Assembly (NCBI RefSeq): GCF_027922045.1
Contig: NZ_BSEX01000006.1
Location: 664,120 to 728,119, forward strand
Length of the DNA stretch: 64,000 nt
Source of the DNA: Microbacterium terregens
GTDB lineage: Bacteria > Pseudomonadota > Alphaproteobacteria > Sphingomonadales > Sphingomonadaceae
Direction of reading: 5' to 3'
Made by a program: the position numbers and the translations under genes. Numbering within the stretch: position 1 is the stretch's first letter; each line of letters starts with the position of its first letter. The notes beneath the pieces are model-generated. The model saw only the letters and a list, made by a program, of their open reading frames with translations. It ran no database searches and was not told where the DNA came from. Below, in pieces: positions 9,326-18,823 of the stretch.

Positions 9326-12103
9326 TTATCGAGACCGCGCCGTGGATCGATCCAGGATGGCGCGGCGCAACACCCGCGTCAGGTCCTCGATCGAATAGGG
9401 CTTGTGCAGCAGCTCGAACCCGTGGCTCCCCTCCTGTGCCAGCACATGGCTGTATCCGCTGGTCAGGATCACGGGGAGGTCCGGCTCGCGGCGTCGGATC
9501 TCCAGCCCGAGTTCGACGCCGTTCATCCCCGGCATCACCACGTCCGAGAACACGGCGGCATAGTGCTGCGGATTTTCGGCGAGGTGCCGCAGGGCGGCGT
9601 CGGCGTTGGGCGCCCAGGTCGTCGTGAAACCGAGTTCGGCCAGGAGATCGGTCGAGAACGCCCCGACCTGCTCATTGTCCTCGACGACTAGGATGTGCCC
9701 CCTTCCCTGCGCCTCTTCGCGCAACTGGGCCACCGTCGCTTCGCCCACCTCCGCGGGAACGCGCGGGAGGAACATCGTGAAGGTGCTTCCCTCCCCGACC
9801 ACGCTCTCCACCGCCACTTCGCCTCCCGATTGTTTGGCGAAACCATAGACCTGGCTGAGCCCCAGCCCGGTTCCCTTGCCGACCTCTTTGGTCGTGAAGA
9901 ACGGTTCGAAGATCTGGGCCAGCTTCTCGGCGTCGATGCCGCTGCCGCTGTCGGACACGCGCACGGCGACGAAGTCGCCCGTGCTGGCACGGTGGCCCCG
10001 TACCGGAGGAATGCTGCTCGTCGGCTCGATCTCGATCCTGAGTTCGCCGACGTCGTTCATGGCGTCGCGCGCATTCACCGCCATGTTGACGAGCGCGGTC
10101 TCGAACTGGCTGGGATCCGCCTCGACATAGCAGACGTCGCAATCCGTATTGACCGCGAGGGTGACCCCGGCCCCGACCACCGTCGCGAGCATGTCCCGGA
10201 TGCCTTCGATGCGGTGCCCGACGTTGAACACTTCCGGCTTGAGCGCCTGGCGCCGGGAGAATGCCAGCAGCTGGCTGGTGAGTTTCGCCGCGCGATCGGC
10301 GGTATCGGCGATGGCCTGGATGTACCGCGCCTTCTTCTCCTCGGGAAGCGTGGGACGGCGCAGCATCTCGGCCGCGCCGCGGATCACGGTCAGGAGGTTG
10401 TTGAAGTCATGCGCGACCCCGCCGGTGCGCTGGCCGATCGCCTCCAGCTTCTGGCTTTGGCGAAGCGTATCCTCGATCTTCATGCGGGCGGCGACTTCCT
10501 CCAGCACCCGGTGCTCCAGCGTCTCGTTGAGCTGGCGCAGGACCGCTTCCGCCTGTTTGTGCGGTGTGAGGTCGTGCATGGCACCGACCATCCGGCGCGC
10601 CTGCCCTGTCTCGTCGCGAATCACCGTGCCCCGGTCGAGTACCTCGGCGTAGGTGCCGTCCTTGCGTTCGAACCGGTATTGCGCCGCCCAGCCCTTGTCC
10701 CGGCCGGCGATCGCGCGCTCGATGCTGCTGACGACCCGATCGCGATCCTCAGGGTGGATCTTGCTCTTCCACCAGCGCCCGGTTTCCTCGAGGTCGTCGG
10801 GCCCATAGGCGAACATCGTGCCCATCGCCTCGGACGAGCGGAGGTGATCGGTCTGGAGGTTCCAGTCCCAGATGACGTCGTTCGTCGCCTGAGCAGCGAG
10901 CCGATAGCGCTGTTCGGTTTCCCGAAGCACGTCTTCGGCCATGCGACGATCGGATTCGTCCCGGCCGATCTTCAGGAAGCCGATCTCCTCGCCAGCGGCG
11001 CTCCGCAGCAGGTTCGACGAGCCGTTGATGAACACGTAGCTGCCGTCCTTGCGCAGGTGCCAGCGCACGTTCGGGGCGAACTGCGCCCGCCTTGCCGTCT
11101 CCGCCTCCTGCGCCGGAATTCCTGCTTCGCGGTCTTCGGGGGTGAAGAGGATGTCGACCAGTTCGCCGAGGACCTCGGCGGCGTCATAGCCAAAGGTCTT
11201 TGCCGCTCCCGGCGACCAGCTGGTGATCCGCCGCTCGGGGCTCAGCGTCATGATGGCGTAGTCGGTGGCCGAGTCGACGATCAGCCGCAGCCTCTGCTCG
11301 CGGTCGCGGACCGCTTCTTCCGCTTCGCGGCGCTCAGTCACGTCGAGGACGAATTCGACCACCTCCTCCGCGCTGACCCGGCGCGGCGCGAACAAGCCCC
11401 ACCAGCGGGTACCGTCCTTGCGAAAATACTGCTTCTCGTACGGGATCGCCTCGCCGACCGTGTTCACCTGGTGAACGGCCCATTCCGACGCGGGCCAGAA
11501 CTCCGCTGGCGTAAGCTGCTGCCATGTGAGCCCCAGCGCTTCCTCGCGCGTGAAGCCCGTCATGCGCAGGAATGCATCGTTCACCCGGGTGAGCCCGAAG
11601 TCCGGACCCCAATAGATGATGCCGACGGTCTTGATCTCGAAGCTGCTCTTCAGCCGGCGCTCGGCAAGAACCCGATCGGTGACGTCGGACCCCTGCACGA
11701 AGATGCCGATCACGTCGCCGCCGGGATCCCGGACCGGCTGAAGCAGCAGGTCCAGGATCCGCTCGTCCGACGCCCCGGGAACGCCGGACTGGATCGGCAG
11801 CCGCGCATCCGTGATCCGGATCGGCTCGCCGGTTCGAAAGGCTTCGTCCAGCCGGTTCACTCCCGTCGCGGAAAAGGCTTGCGGAAGGACCTCTGCCGCG
11901 ACGCGTCCGACGATGGGCGCGTCGCCGAAAAGCCGCCGGAACGCCGGGTTGGCGAGGACAATGCGGTGGTTTGGTTCGCGCAGCAGCGCCATCAGGCTCG
12001 GCGCCTGCTCGAACATCTGCGCCAGGCGCTCGCGCTCGTCCCCCTGCGTAGGTCCGAAATCGGGAGAAGGGTCGCGCGCGTCCATGATCAGGAAAACGCG
12101 CAT
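9326..12103 (-). CDS. Multi-PAS hybrid sensor histidine kinase
   Basis: About 925 residues with no membrane segment, so cytoplasmic. Four consecutive PAS-like domains (roughly 20-125, 135-255, 265-385, 395-510) precede a HisKA domain with the H-box GGVAHDFNNLL. The HATPase domain follows with N-box NMAVNARDAM, G1 DSGSGID and G2 GKGTGLGLSQVYG. A C-terminal receiver (about 800-915) has the phospho-acceptor Asp in FSDVVMPGMNG and the conserved Lys in LLHKPYS. The HDFNN H-box and attached receiver are typical of HWE-unrelated hybrid kinases that phosphorylate their own receiver. No response-regulator gene adjoins it. The start is uncertain: ATG at 12103 or 12085, neither with a strong binding site. 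It is convergent with the TonB receptor gene. Confidence 0.88.
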   Translation of the reverse strand: MRVFLIMDARDPSPDFGPTQGDERERLAQMFEQAPSLMALLREPNHRIVLANPAFRRLFGDAPIVGRVAAEVLPQAFSATGVNRLDEAFRTGEPIRITDARLPIQSGVPGASDERILDLLLQPVRDPGGDVIGIFVQGSDVTDRVLAERRLKSSFEIKTVGIIYWGPDFGLTRVNDAFLRMTGFTREEALGLTWQQLTPAEFWPASEWAVHQVNTVGEAIPYEKQYFRKDGTRWWGLFAPRRVSAEEVVEFVLDVTERREAEEAVRDREQRLRLIVDSATDYAIMTLSPERRITSWSPGAAKTFGYDAAEVLGELVDILFTPEDREAGIPAQEAETARRAQFAPNVRWHLRKDGSYVFINGSSNLLRSAAGEEIGFLKIGRDESDRRMAEDVLRETEQRYRLAAQATNDVIWDWNLQTDHLRSSEAMGTMFAYGPDDLEETGRWWKSKIHPEDRDRVVSSIERAIAGRDKGWAAQYRFERKDGTYAEVLDRGTVIRDETGQARRMVGAMHDLTPHKQAEAVLRQLNETLEHRVLEEVAARMKIEDTLRQSQKLEAIGQRTGGVAHDFNNLLTVIRGAAEMLRRPTLPEEKKARYIQAIADTADRAAKLTSQLLAFSRRQALKPEVFNVGHRIEGIRDMLATVVGAGVTLAVNTDCDVCYVEADPSQFETALVNMAVNARDAMNDVGELRIEIEPTSSIPPVRGHRASTGDFVAVRVSDSGSGIDAEKLAQIFEPFFTTKEVGKGTGLGLSQVYGFAKQSGGEVAVESVVGEGSTFTMFLPRVPAEVGEATVAQLREEAQGRGHILVVEDNEQVGAFSTDLLAELGFTTTWAPNADAALRHLAENPQHYAAVFSDVVMPGMNGVELGLEIRRREPDLPVILTSGYSHVLAQEGSHGFELLHKPYSIEDLTRVLRRAILDRSTARSR

Positions 12104-12671
12104 GGCGACGTAAGTTGCCGTCCCGGCACGCGTTTGTCTGAACCGCGACCGATCCTTCTGTCCCCCCCCCACTGCGCGCGCGTGCCTTCGGCGCCGGTGA
12201 TGGCTGCGGAGCAGGCAGCCTTGGCGCGGCTGGCCCACCGCTTGGAGACGAAGCAGCAGCCTCCAGTCAGGGGAAATCTCAGGATCAGCTTGGGCTTATC
12301 CTGATGGTTCCGAACCGCGCACGAGGCAATTTTCTTATCCGTAGTTCTGAGATTCCATCGGAGACGGTCATGTTCGTCGGTAGGCTCGATATTCTGGTTG
12401 CTTTGCAAAATAGTGCAAGCACCAGAGAGGTCGACACCGGCACCGGCGCTTCGGACGACTATGCCAATCCAAATACCAATCAACCGAGTCGTGAACACGA
12501 CTCAGGTGCGACGCCAGCCTTCAGTATTCTGAAGGAACTTTCCGCCTCGACAACTTCAGGACCGCAGCAGTCGAACCAGATTCCGCGGCAGACCTCCGTC
12601 ATGCTCAACGGGTTAGGCGCGCTTTTAGCAAACTCAACCCTTCCTACGTCGGCCAAAGGAGTTTGATCATC
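12104..12671. promoter_or_regulatory. Pilus operon upstream region with 18-bp palindrome
   Basis: This is the longest non-coding stretch of the left half (568 nt) and is visibly less GC-rich than its surroundings. It holds a perfect inverted repeat GAGTCGTG-AA-CACGACTC at 12486-12503, and a second one, TCAGGAT (12279-12285) with ATCCTGA (12298-12304). An ORF at 12304-12666 has no homology that I recognise and a poor start, so I leave it uncalled. The region should contain the promoter of the chaperone-usher operon; a palindrome about 170 nt before the first gene is a reasonable operator candidate. Confidence 0.45.
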
Positions 12672-13196
12672 ATGCGACGATCGTCAGCCATCGCCTATGT
12701 TCTTGCCTTTGCGTCGGCCGCACCGGCCTATGCCCAGGTGAACCAGGACACCGGATCCCTCGATGTTCGCCTGATCGTCGAGGAAGCATGTGAAATCTCC
12801 TGGCCCGGCAGTACGATCGGCGGGGGTGACGCGGAACTGGATTTCGGAACCACATCCCGGATCGACGCGGCAATCGACCGGGAGATTGGTACCGGAACGG
12901 TCGGCGGCATCGAAATACGCTGCAATGCGGGCACGACGTACGACGTCGCGTTCGGCACGGGCGAGAACTCCGCCAACGTCGATAACCGGGCGATGCGGGG
13001 TGCGGTGAACACCGCTCAGTTGATCCCCTACCAGATCTACAGCGACGCTGCGCGGACCAACGTTCTTTCGACGATCTCCGTAACCGCCAACGGCGCCTAC
13101 CAGCCGCTTCCCATCTACGGTCGGGTGCCTCCTTTGACTCCGGCACCACCCGCCGACCGCTACACCGACAACGTCATCGTAACAGTCAGCTTTTGA
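12672..13196 (+). CDS. Spore coat U-domain pilus subunit (CsuA/B-like)
   Basis: A 174-residue secreted protein with a signal peptide (MRRSSAIAYVLAFASAAPAYA before QVNQ). It consists of one spore-coat-U domain with two cysteines (CEISWPG and IEIRCNAG), positioned for the family's disulfide, and the closing strand YTDNVIVTVSF. Proteins of this kind are the major subunits of archaic (sigma) chaperone-usher pili such as Csu. AAAGGAG lies 10 nt before the ATG at 12672; a TTG three codons earlier is too close to that site. It is the first of four consecutive genes whose order (subunit, chaperone, usher, tip) defines a minimal pilus operon. Confidence 0.85.
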   Translation: MRRSSAIAYVLAFASAAPAYAQVNQDTGSLDVRLIVEEACEISWPGSTIGGGDAELDFGTTSRIDAAIDREIGTGTVGGIEIRCNAGTTYDVAFGTGENSANVDNRAMRGAVNTAQLIPYQIYSDAARTNVLSTISVTANGAYQPLPIYGRVPPLTPAPPADRYTDNVIVTVSF

Positions 13197-13207
13197 AGGA
13201 GATCGCG

Positions 13208-13921
13208 ATGTACGTGCGTTTGTCCGTCGCCCTTGCGGCTCTTCTCACCGTCCCGAGCACCGCCGCGCCGCAAGCATCCCTTCGGGTGGAACCGCTGCGT
13301 GTCGCGGTAAGCGCGCCGTCCCAGGCATCCGCGATCACGCTCCAGAATACCAGCGCCGACAAAATCGGGGTCCAGATGCGCGTGTTCGAATGGTCGCAGA
13401 CGAACGGGACCGATACGCTCAAGCCCACCACGGATGTGGTCGTGAGCCCGCCGGCGACGACGATCCCCAGCGGCGCTTCCTATACCGTCCGGATCGCACG
13501 CACGGCGGGCGCGGTGGCGAGCGGCGAGAAAAGCTATCGGCTCTGGGTGGATGAACTGCCCGCCGCCGGGCGGGAAGGTCCCGCGGCGCGAACGGTCGAC
13601 ATCCGCATCCGGTACGACCTGCCGGTCTTCTTCGGCGCAGCGAACGCCTCCCCCAAACTTTCTTGGAAGGCATATCGCTCGGGCGGCCGCTTGATCGTGG
13701 AAGCGACGAACACTGGCACGGGTCACGCACGCGTCGAAGCGCTGAGCGTGGGGAACGTGTCGTTTGGAAGCGGTCTCAACGGGTATGTTCTACCCGGAAC
13801 GATGCGGCGGTGGACGTCGGGGGCCAATGCCTCGCTTCCCCCGGCCAACGCCAACCTGACACTTGTGGCCGAAGTTGGCGACCGTGAAGTCCGCACACCG
13901 ATCGCGGTCGCGAGCAACTGA
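13208..13921 (+). CDS. Periplasmic pilus chaperone (CsuC-like)
   Basis: A 237-residue periplasmic chaperone with a short signal peptide (MYVRLSVALAALLTVPSTAA). It has an N-terminal Ig-like domain (LRVEPLRVAVSAPSQASAITLQN, then SYTVRIARTAG and YRLWVDELP) and a second domain (PKLSWKAYRSGGRLIVEATNTG). These chaperones donate a strand to folding pilin subunits and deliver them to the usher. AAGGAG overlaps the previous stop codon and lies 6 nt before this ATG, so translation is coupled. It ends inside the start region of the usher gene. Confidence 0.85.
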   Translation: MYVRLSVALAALLTVPSTAAPQASLRVEPLRVAVSAPSQASAITLQNTSADKIGVQMRVFEWSQTNGTDTLKPTTDVVVSPPATTIPSGASYTVRIARTAGAVASGEKSYRLWVDELPAAGREGPAARTVDIRIRYDLPVFFGAANASPKLSWKAYRSGGRLIVEATNTGTGHARVEALSVGNVSFGSGLNGYVLPGTMRRWTSGANASLPPANANLTLVAEVGDREVRTPIAVASN

Positions 13922-16325
13922 CCTGTGCCTCTTGCCCGCCCTGATGGTGGCGACTGCTGGCGTGAGTTGGAATCCCGTACCAGCACGCGCCCAGTCAAAT
14001 CCTCAGGCGGGCATCGCACTCATTCTTGAGGCTCGGGTGAACGGCGTGCGGTCTCGCTTGCTGTGGGAGTTCGTCCAGCTTCCCGACGGAACCCTCGCGG
14101 CAACGGCCGAACGCCTGCGCAGCCTCGGGCTGAAAGTTCCGGCTGCGCCCTCTCCGGCAGATCTCGTTCGCCTCGATGACCTGCCGGGCGTCACCTATCG
14201 CTATGTCGAAGGCGCGCAATCGGTGGAGATCGACGCGACCGACGCCGCGGTCATTCCGATGGTGCTGGATGCGGGAACCGCCCCCCGAGAAATCGATCTG
14301 GACAAGCTTAGCCGCAACACCGGCGCCCTGCTCAACTATGGCGTCTATGCCGATCTGGGTGACGACAGCCAGGCATCGGCGCAATATGACCTGCGCATCC
14401 TCACCCGCCTGGGGGTCGCGACGACGACCGGATATGCCACTCTCGCCGCAGACGGCAGGGACAAGATCGATCACACGCGCCTCGACACCTACTGGCGCAT
14501 GGTCGATGTGAGAACAGCGATCGCGCTGACGCTCGGCGATACGATCGGCGGCGTGGGAGAGATGACGACCGCCTATCGGCTTGCCGGCATCCAGATCCAG
14601 CGGGATTTCGAATCCCGGCCCGATCTGATCACCACCGCGCTCCCGATGCTGAGCGGATCGGCGGCGGTCCCCTCCACGATCGACCTGTATCTGAACGGGC
14701 TGCGCTACTATTCCGGCTCGGTGGGCCGCGGCCCCTTCCAGTTCCGTTCGTTGCCCAGCATGGGCGGCGGCGCGACCGCGACGGTGGTGCTGACGGATGC
14801 GATGGGACGCGAAACGACCATCAGCAAACAATTGTTCTTCGTTCCCCGTCTGCTGCCGAAGGGAAAGCTGGATTTCTCAGTCGAGGCCGGCCTTCCCCGG
14901 CTGAACTACGGCGCCAAGTCCTTCGATTACGCGTCCCGCATCGCGGGCTCCGGAAGCGTCCGATATGGCGTTTCCGACGCGTTCACCGTGCGGAGCCATC
15001 TCGAGGGCATGGGCGGCCACGTCCTTGCGGGCGTGGGCGGCACGGTGCGAGTGGGCGGCTTCGGGGCACTTTCTGCGGGCGCCTCGGCAAGCCGCTTCCG
15101 GAAGCACACCGGCACGCGCTTGTTGCTGGAAGCGCAGGCCCGCCTGCTGGGCATCGACCTGTTCGGTGGGATCGAACGTTCGGACGCCCACTACCAGACG
15201 CTCGTGGGGGCAACCGCCTTCTATGCCGCACGGCGGGCGGATCCGCTGGGCGATCCCGACCCGAGCCTGCCACCAGACCTGCTGCCGACACCAGACGACG
15301 ATCCGTTGCTCGTGGCCTTCGCACGCAGGATCGAACGCGCGGGCGCGAGTTTCTCGATCGCGGGCACGGGGGTGAACCTGGCCTACACCCGGGTGAAACT
15401 CGTGGAGCAGGATCTGCGCGTCGCGAACTTCTCCGCGCAACGCGGGTTCGGGTCGAACGTGTCGCTGTGGGTCAATGGGTACAAGGACTTCGGCGACGAC
15501 AGAAGATATGGCGTTGCCCTGGGACTGAGCGTGGCCCTTGGCCGGCGCAGCACGGCATCGGCAAACGTCGCGCACTCGAACGATGCGACGCGGATTTCGT
15601 CGCGTCTCTCCTACAACACCGGCTATGGGGAGGGTTCCTGGAACGTCAATCTTTCCAGCCAAGAGGTCGTCTCCGGCGTCGGAACCGACTACCGCGCCGC
15701 CGACGTCCGGTATCGAGGACATCACGCCATCGTCGGCGGGGGGATCGACAACTTCGGCAACAGGACGCGGGTCAACGGCTTCATCGAAGGATCGATCGTC
15801 GCGATGGGTGGCGTGTTCCTGGCGTCGACGGTCGACCGGAGCTTCGCCGTGGTCCGTGGCGCCGGTCCCAACACGCCGCTGCTGGTCGATTCGCGGAAGG
15901 TCGGACATACCGATGCGCGCGGCCGTGCGCTGTTGCCCTCGCTGCGCTCTCTGGCGGTCAACCGCATCGAGATTGACCCGACCAACCTCCCGCTCGATCT
16001 GAGCGCCGCCCGAACCGAGATCGAGGTCGTCCCCGACGACCGGGCCGGGGTCATCGTCGACTTCGCCGTTCGTCGTGAGGCATCGGCCGTGGTCATTCTG
16101 ATCGACGGCGCGGGCCGGCCGCTGGCGCTGGGTTCGGTGCTGACGGTGGAGGGCGTGGGCGACCCGATCGTGGTCGGGCACGATGGCCGTGTATTCCTCA
16201 CCGGGCTGGCCGAACACAATCGCCTCCTCATCCAGCGAGCGGACGGGGGCGAATGCCGCGCAAGCTTCGACTTCCTGCCGATCGCTGGGAACTTGCCGCA
16301 AGTCGGGCCACTGGTATGCCAATGA
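13884..16325 (+). CDS. Outer-membrane pilus usher (FimD/CsuD-like)
   Basis: About 813 residues. A signal peptide (hydrophobic LCLLPALMVATAGV, cleavage ARA-QS) leads into an N-terminal domain, then the usher beta barrel with plug (IDLYLNGLRYYSGSVGRGPFQFRSLP), and C-terminal Ig-like domains ending LPQVGPLVCQ. The family is the pore through which chaperone-subunit complexes are threaded. The start is uncertain: GTG at 13884 gives the best signal peptide, while TTG at 13863 would add seven residues; neither has a strong binding site and both overlap the chaperone gene. It overlaps the tip gene by 4 nt. Confidence 0.85.
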   Translation: MKSAHRSRSRATDLCLLPALMVATAGVSWNPVPARAQSNPQAGIALILEARVNGVRSRLLWEFVQLPDGTLAATAERLRSLGLKVPAAPSPADLVRLDDLPGVTYRYVEGAQSVEIDATDAAVIPMVLDAGTAPREIDLDKLSRNTGALLNYGVYADLGDDSQASAQYDLRILTRLGVATTTGYATLAADGRDKIDHTRLDTYWRMVDVRTAIALTLGDTIGGVGEMTTAYRLAGIQIQRDFESRPDLITTALPMLSGSAAVPSTIDLYLNGLRYYSGSVGRGPFQFRSLPSMGGGATATVVLTDAMGRETTISKQLFFVPRLLPKGKLDFSVEAGLPRLNYGAKSFDYASRIAGSGSVRYGVSDAFTVRSHLEGMGGHVLAGVGGTVRVGGFGALSAGASASRFRKHTGTRLLLEAQARLLGIDLFGGIERSDAHYQTLVGATAFYAARRADPLGDPDPSLPPDLLPTPDDDPLLVAFARRIERAGASFSIAGTGVNLAYTRVKLVEQDLRVANFSAQRGFGSNVSLWVNGYKDFGDDRRYGVALGLSVALGRRSTASANVAHSNDATRISSRLSYNTGYGEGSWNVNLSSQEVVSGVGTDYRAADVRYRGHHAIVGGGIDNFGNRTRVNGFIEGSIVAMGGVFLASTVDRSFAVVRGAGPNTPLLVDSRKVGHTDARGRALLPSLRSLAVNRIEIDPTNLPLDLSAARTEIEVVPDDRAGVIVDFAVRREASAVVILIDGAGRPLALGSVLTVEGVGDPIVVGHDGRVFLTGLAEHNRLLIQRADGGECRASFDFLPIAGNLPQVGPLVCQ

Positions 16326-17278
16326 TCCGTTCGCTTCCTCGCCGTTCCGGACGCCATGCCCCTGCCATCCTGATGCTGCTGGCTGCCTTGGTGGCGCTGC
16401 TTGCTATGCTGGCGCCGCAGCCGGCGAAGGCGAATACCGTCTGTTCGCTCACCACCCAGCCGGTGACGCTCGATTTCGGCAGTTCGCTCACCGCCAGCGG
16501 GGATGTCCGCTACACCTGCCGGAGTTTCGACCCGACGCCCAGGACCTTCACCATCTGCATCGGCATCGGCCATCCAAGCTACCCGGGAACAGCCGATCAG
16601 CCCAAGCTCCTGAACGGTGCGAACACGCTCGATTTCAACGTGTATGTCGATCCTGCCGCTACCATAGTCTGGTCCAAGACGCTGCCGATCGCGCAATCCG
16701 TCACAATCGCAGCGGGGGGCACGATCAGCGGTGTGCTGACCTTCTACGGCCGAATACCCGCCGGGCAGCCGTCCCCCGTCGGAACCTACCAGGGCTTTTT
16801 CTTCAACACCGTTCTGGGGTTCCTGGCCGCAGGATCGCAGACCTGCGTCTCCCAGCTGAATGACCTCAACGGGCTGGACTTCAGCATCAACATCACGGCC
16901 AACCTTATCGAGGCGTGCAACCTGGGCATCATTGAAGCCGTGGATTTCGGCGCGCCCGCGGGCTTCTGGACGGAAGTGGACGCGGTCGGCTCCGTCCAGG
17001 TGACGTGTCCAGCCGGGACCAGCTGGGCGCTGAGTTTCGATGGCGGGCAGTTTCCCGATGGAAGCGAACGTCGCATGCGAAGCGCGGGCGGCGATCATGT
17101 GCCCTACCGACTCTATCGTGACAGCGCCCGATCGCAGCTCATCCCGATCGACGGGACGATTGCCGGGACGGGAATAGGCGCCGTGCAGTCCAACCCCGTC
17201 TACGGCCGCGTGACCATGCCGATGCCCCCCCCGGTAGGAAGCTATGCCGATGCGGTGACCGTGGTCCTGCACTTCTAG
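16322..17278 (+). CDS. Two-domain spore coat U protein, probable pilus tip (CsuE-like)
   Basis: A 318-residue exported protein. A signal peptide (APAILMLLAALVALLAMLAPQPAKA before NTVCSL) is followed by two spore-coat-U domains (about 48-185 and 200-317), each with a cysteine pair; the second ends SYADAVTVVLHF like the major subunit. Two-domain proteins at this operon position are tip adhesins in Csu-type pili. The first domain would receive no donor strand and could bind the surface; that last point is inference. The ATG overlaps the usher stop as ATGA; another ATG two codons earlier (16316) is possible. Confidence 0.82.
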   Translation: MIRSLPRRSGRHAPAILMLLAALVALLAMLAPQPAKANTVCSLTTQPVTLDFGSSLTASGDVRYTCRSFDPTPRTFTICIGIGHPSYPGTADQPKLLNGANTLDFNVYVDPAATIVWSKTLPIAQSVTIAAGGTISGVLTFYGRIPAGQPSPVGTYQGFFFNTVLGFLAAGSQTCVSQLNDLNGLDFSINITANLIEACNLGIIEAVDFGAPAGFWTEVDAVGSVQVTCPAGTSWALSFDGGQFPDGSERRMRSAGGDHVPYRLYRDSARSQLIPIDGTIAGTGIGAVQSNPVYGRVTMPMPPPVGSYADAVTVVLHF

Positions 17279-17374
17279 TCGCCGGAACCGAAACGGCTTC
17301 TCGAGGTCGCCGACGCTGCGGGGCGCCTTCGCCTCCCCCCTTCCCCCACTTGCCTCGCGCGTTCGCACGCCGGG

Positions 17375-18823
17375 TCAATCCTGGGGTTGCAGCCCCAAGG
17401 CGACCCGATCTGCTGTTGCCGCGGCGAGTTCAGCGCGGGCTGCAGCGATCCGCGCCTGCGCGTCGATCAGGCGCACGCGGGCGTCGTTGGCGGTGTCCTC
17501 ACGCTGGTTCACCAGGAAGAAGTCGCTCGATCCAAGCGCGAACCGCCGTCGCTCGCCTTCGGCCAGGCGCTCGGCCAGGACCCGTTCCTGTTCGGCGGCT
17601 TCCGCCAGTCGTTCGGCTGCGCCCAGCGCAATGGTGATACCCTCCACCTCCACCGCGACCTGGTCGCGCAGGAACCTGCCGCGCGCGTTAAGGGCGTCCA
17701 TTTCCGCCCGGGCTTCGGCGACACGCCCCTTGGCGGCGCGGTTCTGAAGCGGGACGGAGAAGCGGAAGCCGACGATCGCCTCTAGCGGGGTGCGGCTGGA
17801 GCCCCCGAGCCCTTCCGGTCCCACATCCTTGCCCAGCTCGCCGCGCAGGTCGAGGCGGGGCTTGAGCTCGTTCTCGGCCTGCGCCAGCCGCAACAGCGAC
17901 TGGTCGATGCGCGCCAGCACCGTCTGAATGTCGGGGCGGCGCGCGGCGAGCGCGTCCGCCTCGACGGACGCCACCGATGCTACGCCCCCCAGTGCGTCGG
18001 CATCGGCCGGAAGCCGCTCGGCCCCGACCACCAGAGGCTCGCCGTTCTCGTCCCGCAGATAGAGCGACAGCGCGTTTGCCGCCGTCTGGAAATCGCCTTC
18101 GGCCCGCACCACCAGCGCCCGGCGTCGCACCAGATTCTGTTCGTTTTCCGTCAGCAGGATCTGTGGCCGGGCACCCAATTCGACCTGTCGCGCGATCGCT
18201 CCCCGCCGGCTTTCCGTCAGGGCGAGAAGATCGCGATATGCACGCAGCCGGAGGCCGGTGGCGACCCAGTTCTGATAGGCGTCGATCGTCCTTCGCTGCA
18301 CACCGATCGCGACGGCATTCGCCTCGAAGCGGGCAAGGTCCAGGTCGCCTGCGGCCAGCGTACGGCGGGTGCGGCGTTCGTCCACCAGACGGTCGCGCAA
18401 CAACGCATACAGCACACCGACCTTCAGCTCGCCCGCCCGGTTGGTGTAATATTGGTCCTCGTAGATCGGGAAGCTGCCGCGCGACACGCGGTAGTTGCCA
18501 TAGGCATAGCCGCCGTTGTCGGTGAACGGGCGGGTGGCACGGCCCTCGACCACGCTTCCGTCGTAATAGCCGAGCGCGCGCGACCGGCCGTCCACGTCGA
18601 ACACCGTGTCGAACGCACCTTCGGCGGCGAGCGCCCGGCCTTCCGCCTGGCGGATGCGGGCGAGCTGCTCCACGATCTGCGGTGCGGCGCGCGCGGATAT
18701 GCGCAGCACCTCGGCAAGCGTCAGCGGCGCGGCCGCGACATCGCCCGTAGTAGGCGGGGTCTGCGCGCTCGCGGTGCACGGCGCCAGGCACAGCAGTACG
18801 GCCAGTCCGACGCGCATGGTCAT
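17375..18823 (-). CDS. TolC-family outer-membrane efflux protein
   Basis: A 482-residue protein with a signal peptide (MTMRVGLAVLLCLAPCTASA) and the two repeated TolC halves made of long helices and barrel strands; LTLAEVLRISARAAPQIVEQ opens the first repeat and RFSVPLQNRAAKGRVAEARAE marks the second. It forms the outer-membrane channel of a tripartite export system. The ATG overlaps the stop of the adaptor gene as ATGA, so this is the third gene of an ABC-HlyD-TolC operon. It is convergent with the pilus operon, with only 96 nt between. Confidence 0.9.
   Translation of the reverse strand: MTMRVGLAVLLCLAPCTASAQTPPTTGDVAAAPLTLAEVLRISARAAPQIVEQLARIRQAEGRALAAEGAFDTVFDVDGRSRALGYYDGSVVEGRATRPFTDNGGYAYGNYRVSRGSFPIYEDQYYTNRAGELKVGVLYALLRDRLVDERRTRRTLAAGDLDLARFEANAVAIGVQRRTIDAYQNWVATGLRLRAYRDLLALTESRRGAIARQVELGARPQILLTENEQNLVRRRALVVRAEGDFQTAANALSLYLRDENGEPLVVGAERLPADADALGGVASVASVEADALAARRPDIQTVLARIDQSLLRLAQAENELKPRLDLRGELGKDVGPEGLGGSSRTPLEAIVGFRFSVPLQNRAAKGRVAEARAEMDALNARGRFLRDQVAVEVEGITIALGAAERLAEAAEQERVLAERLAEGERRRFALGSSDFFLVNQREDTANDARVRLIDAQARIAAARAELAAATADRVALGLQPQD

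Noticed and set aside
9695..12304. 869-codon plus-strand ORF
   Set aside because: It lies exactly antisense to the hybrid kinase, whose domain motifs are clear. Its protein is Arg/Pro/His-rich with no domain, a shadow frame of high-GC DNA.
12304..12666. 120-codon ORF before the pilus operon
   Set aside because: No ribosome binding site, no family resemblance and low-complexity polar composition; kept as non-coding control region.
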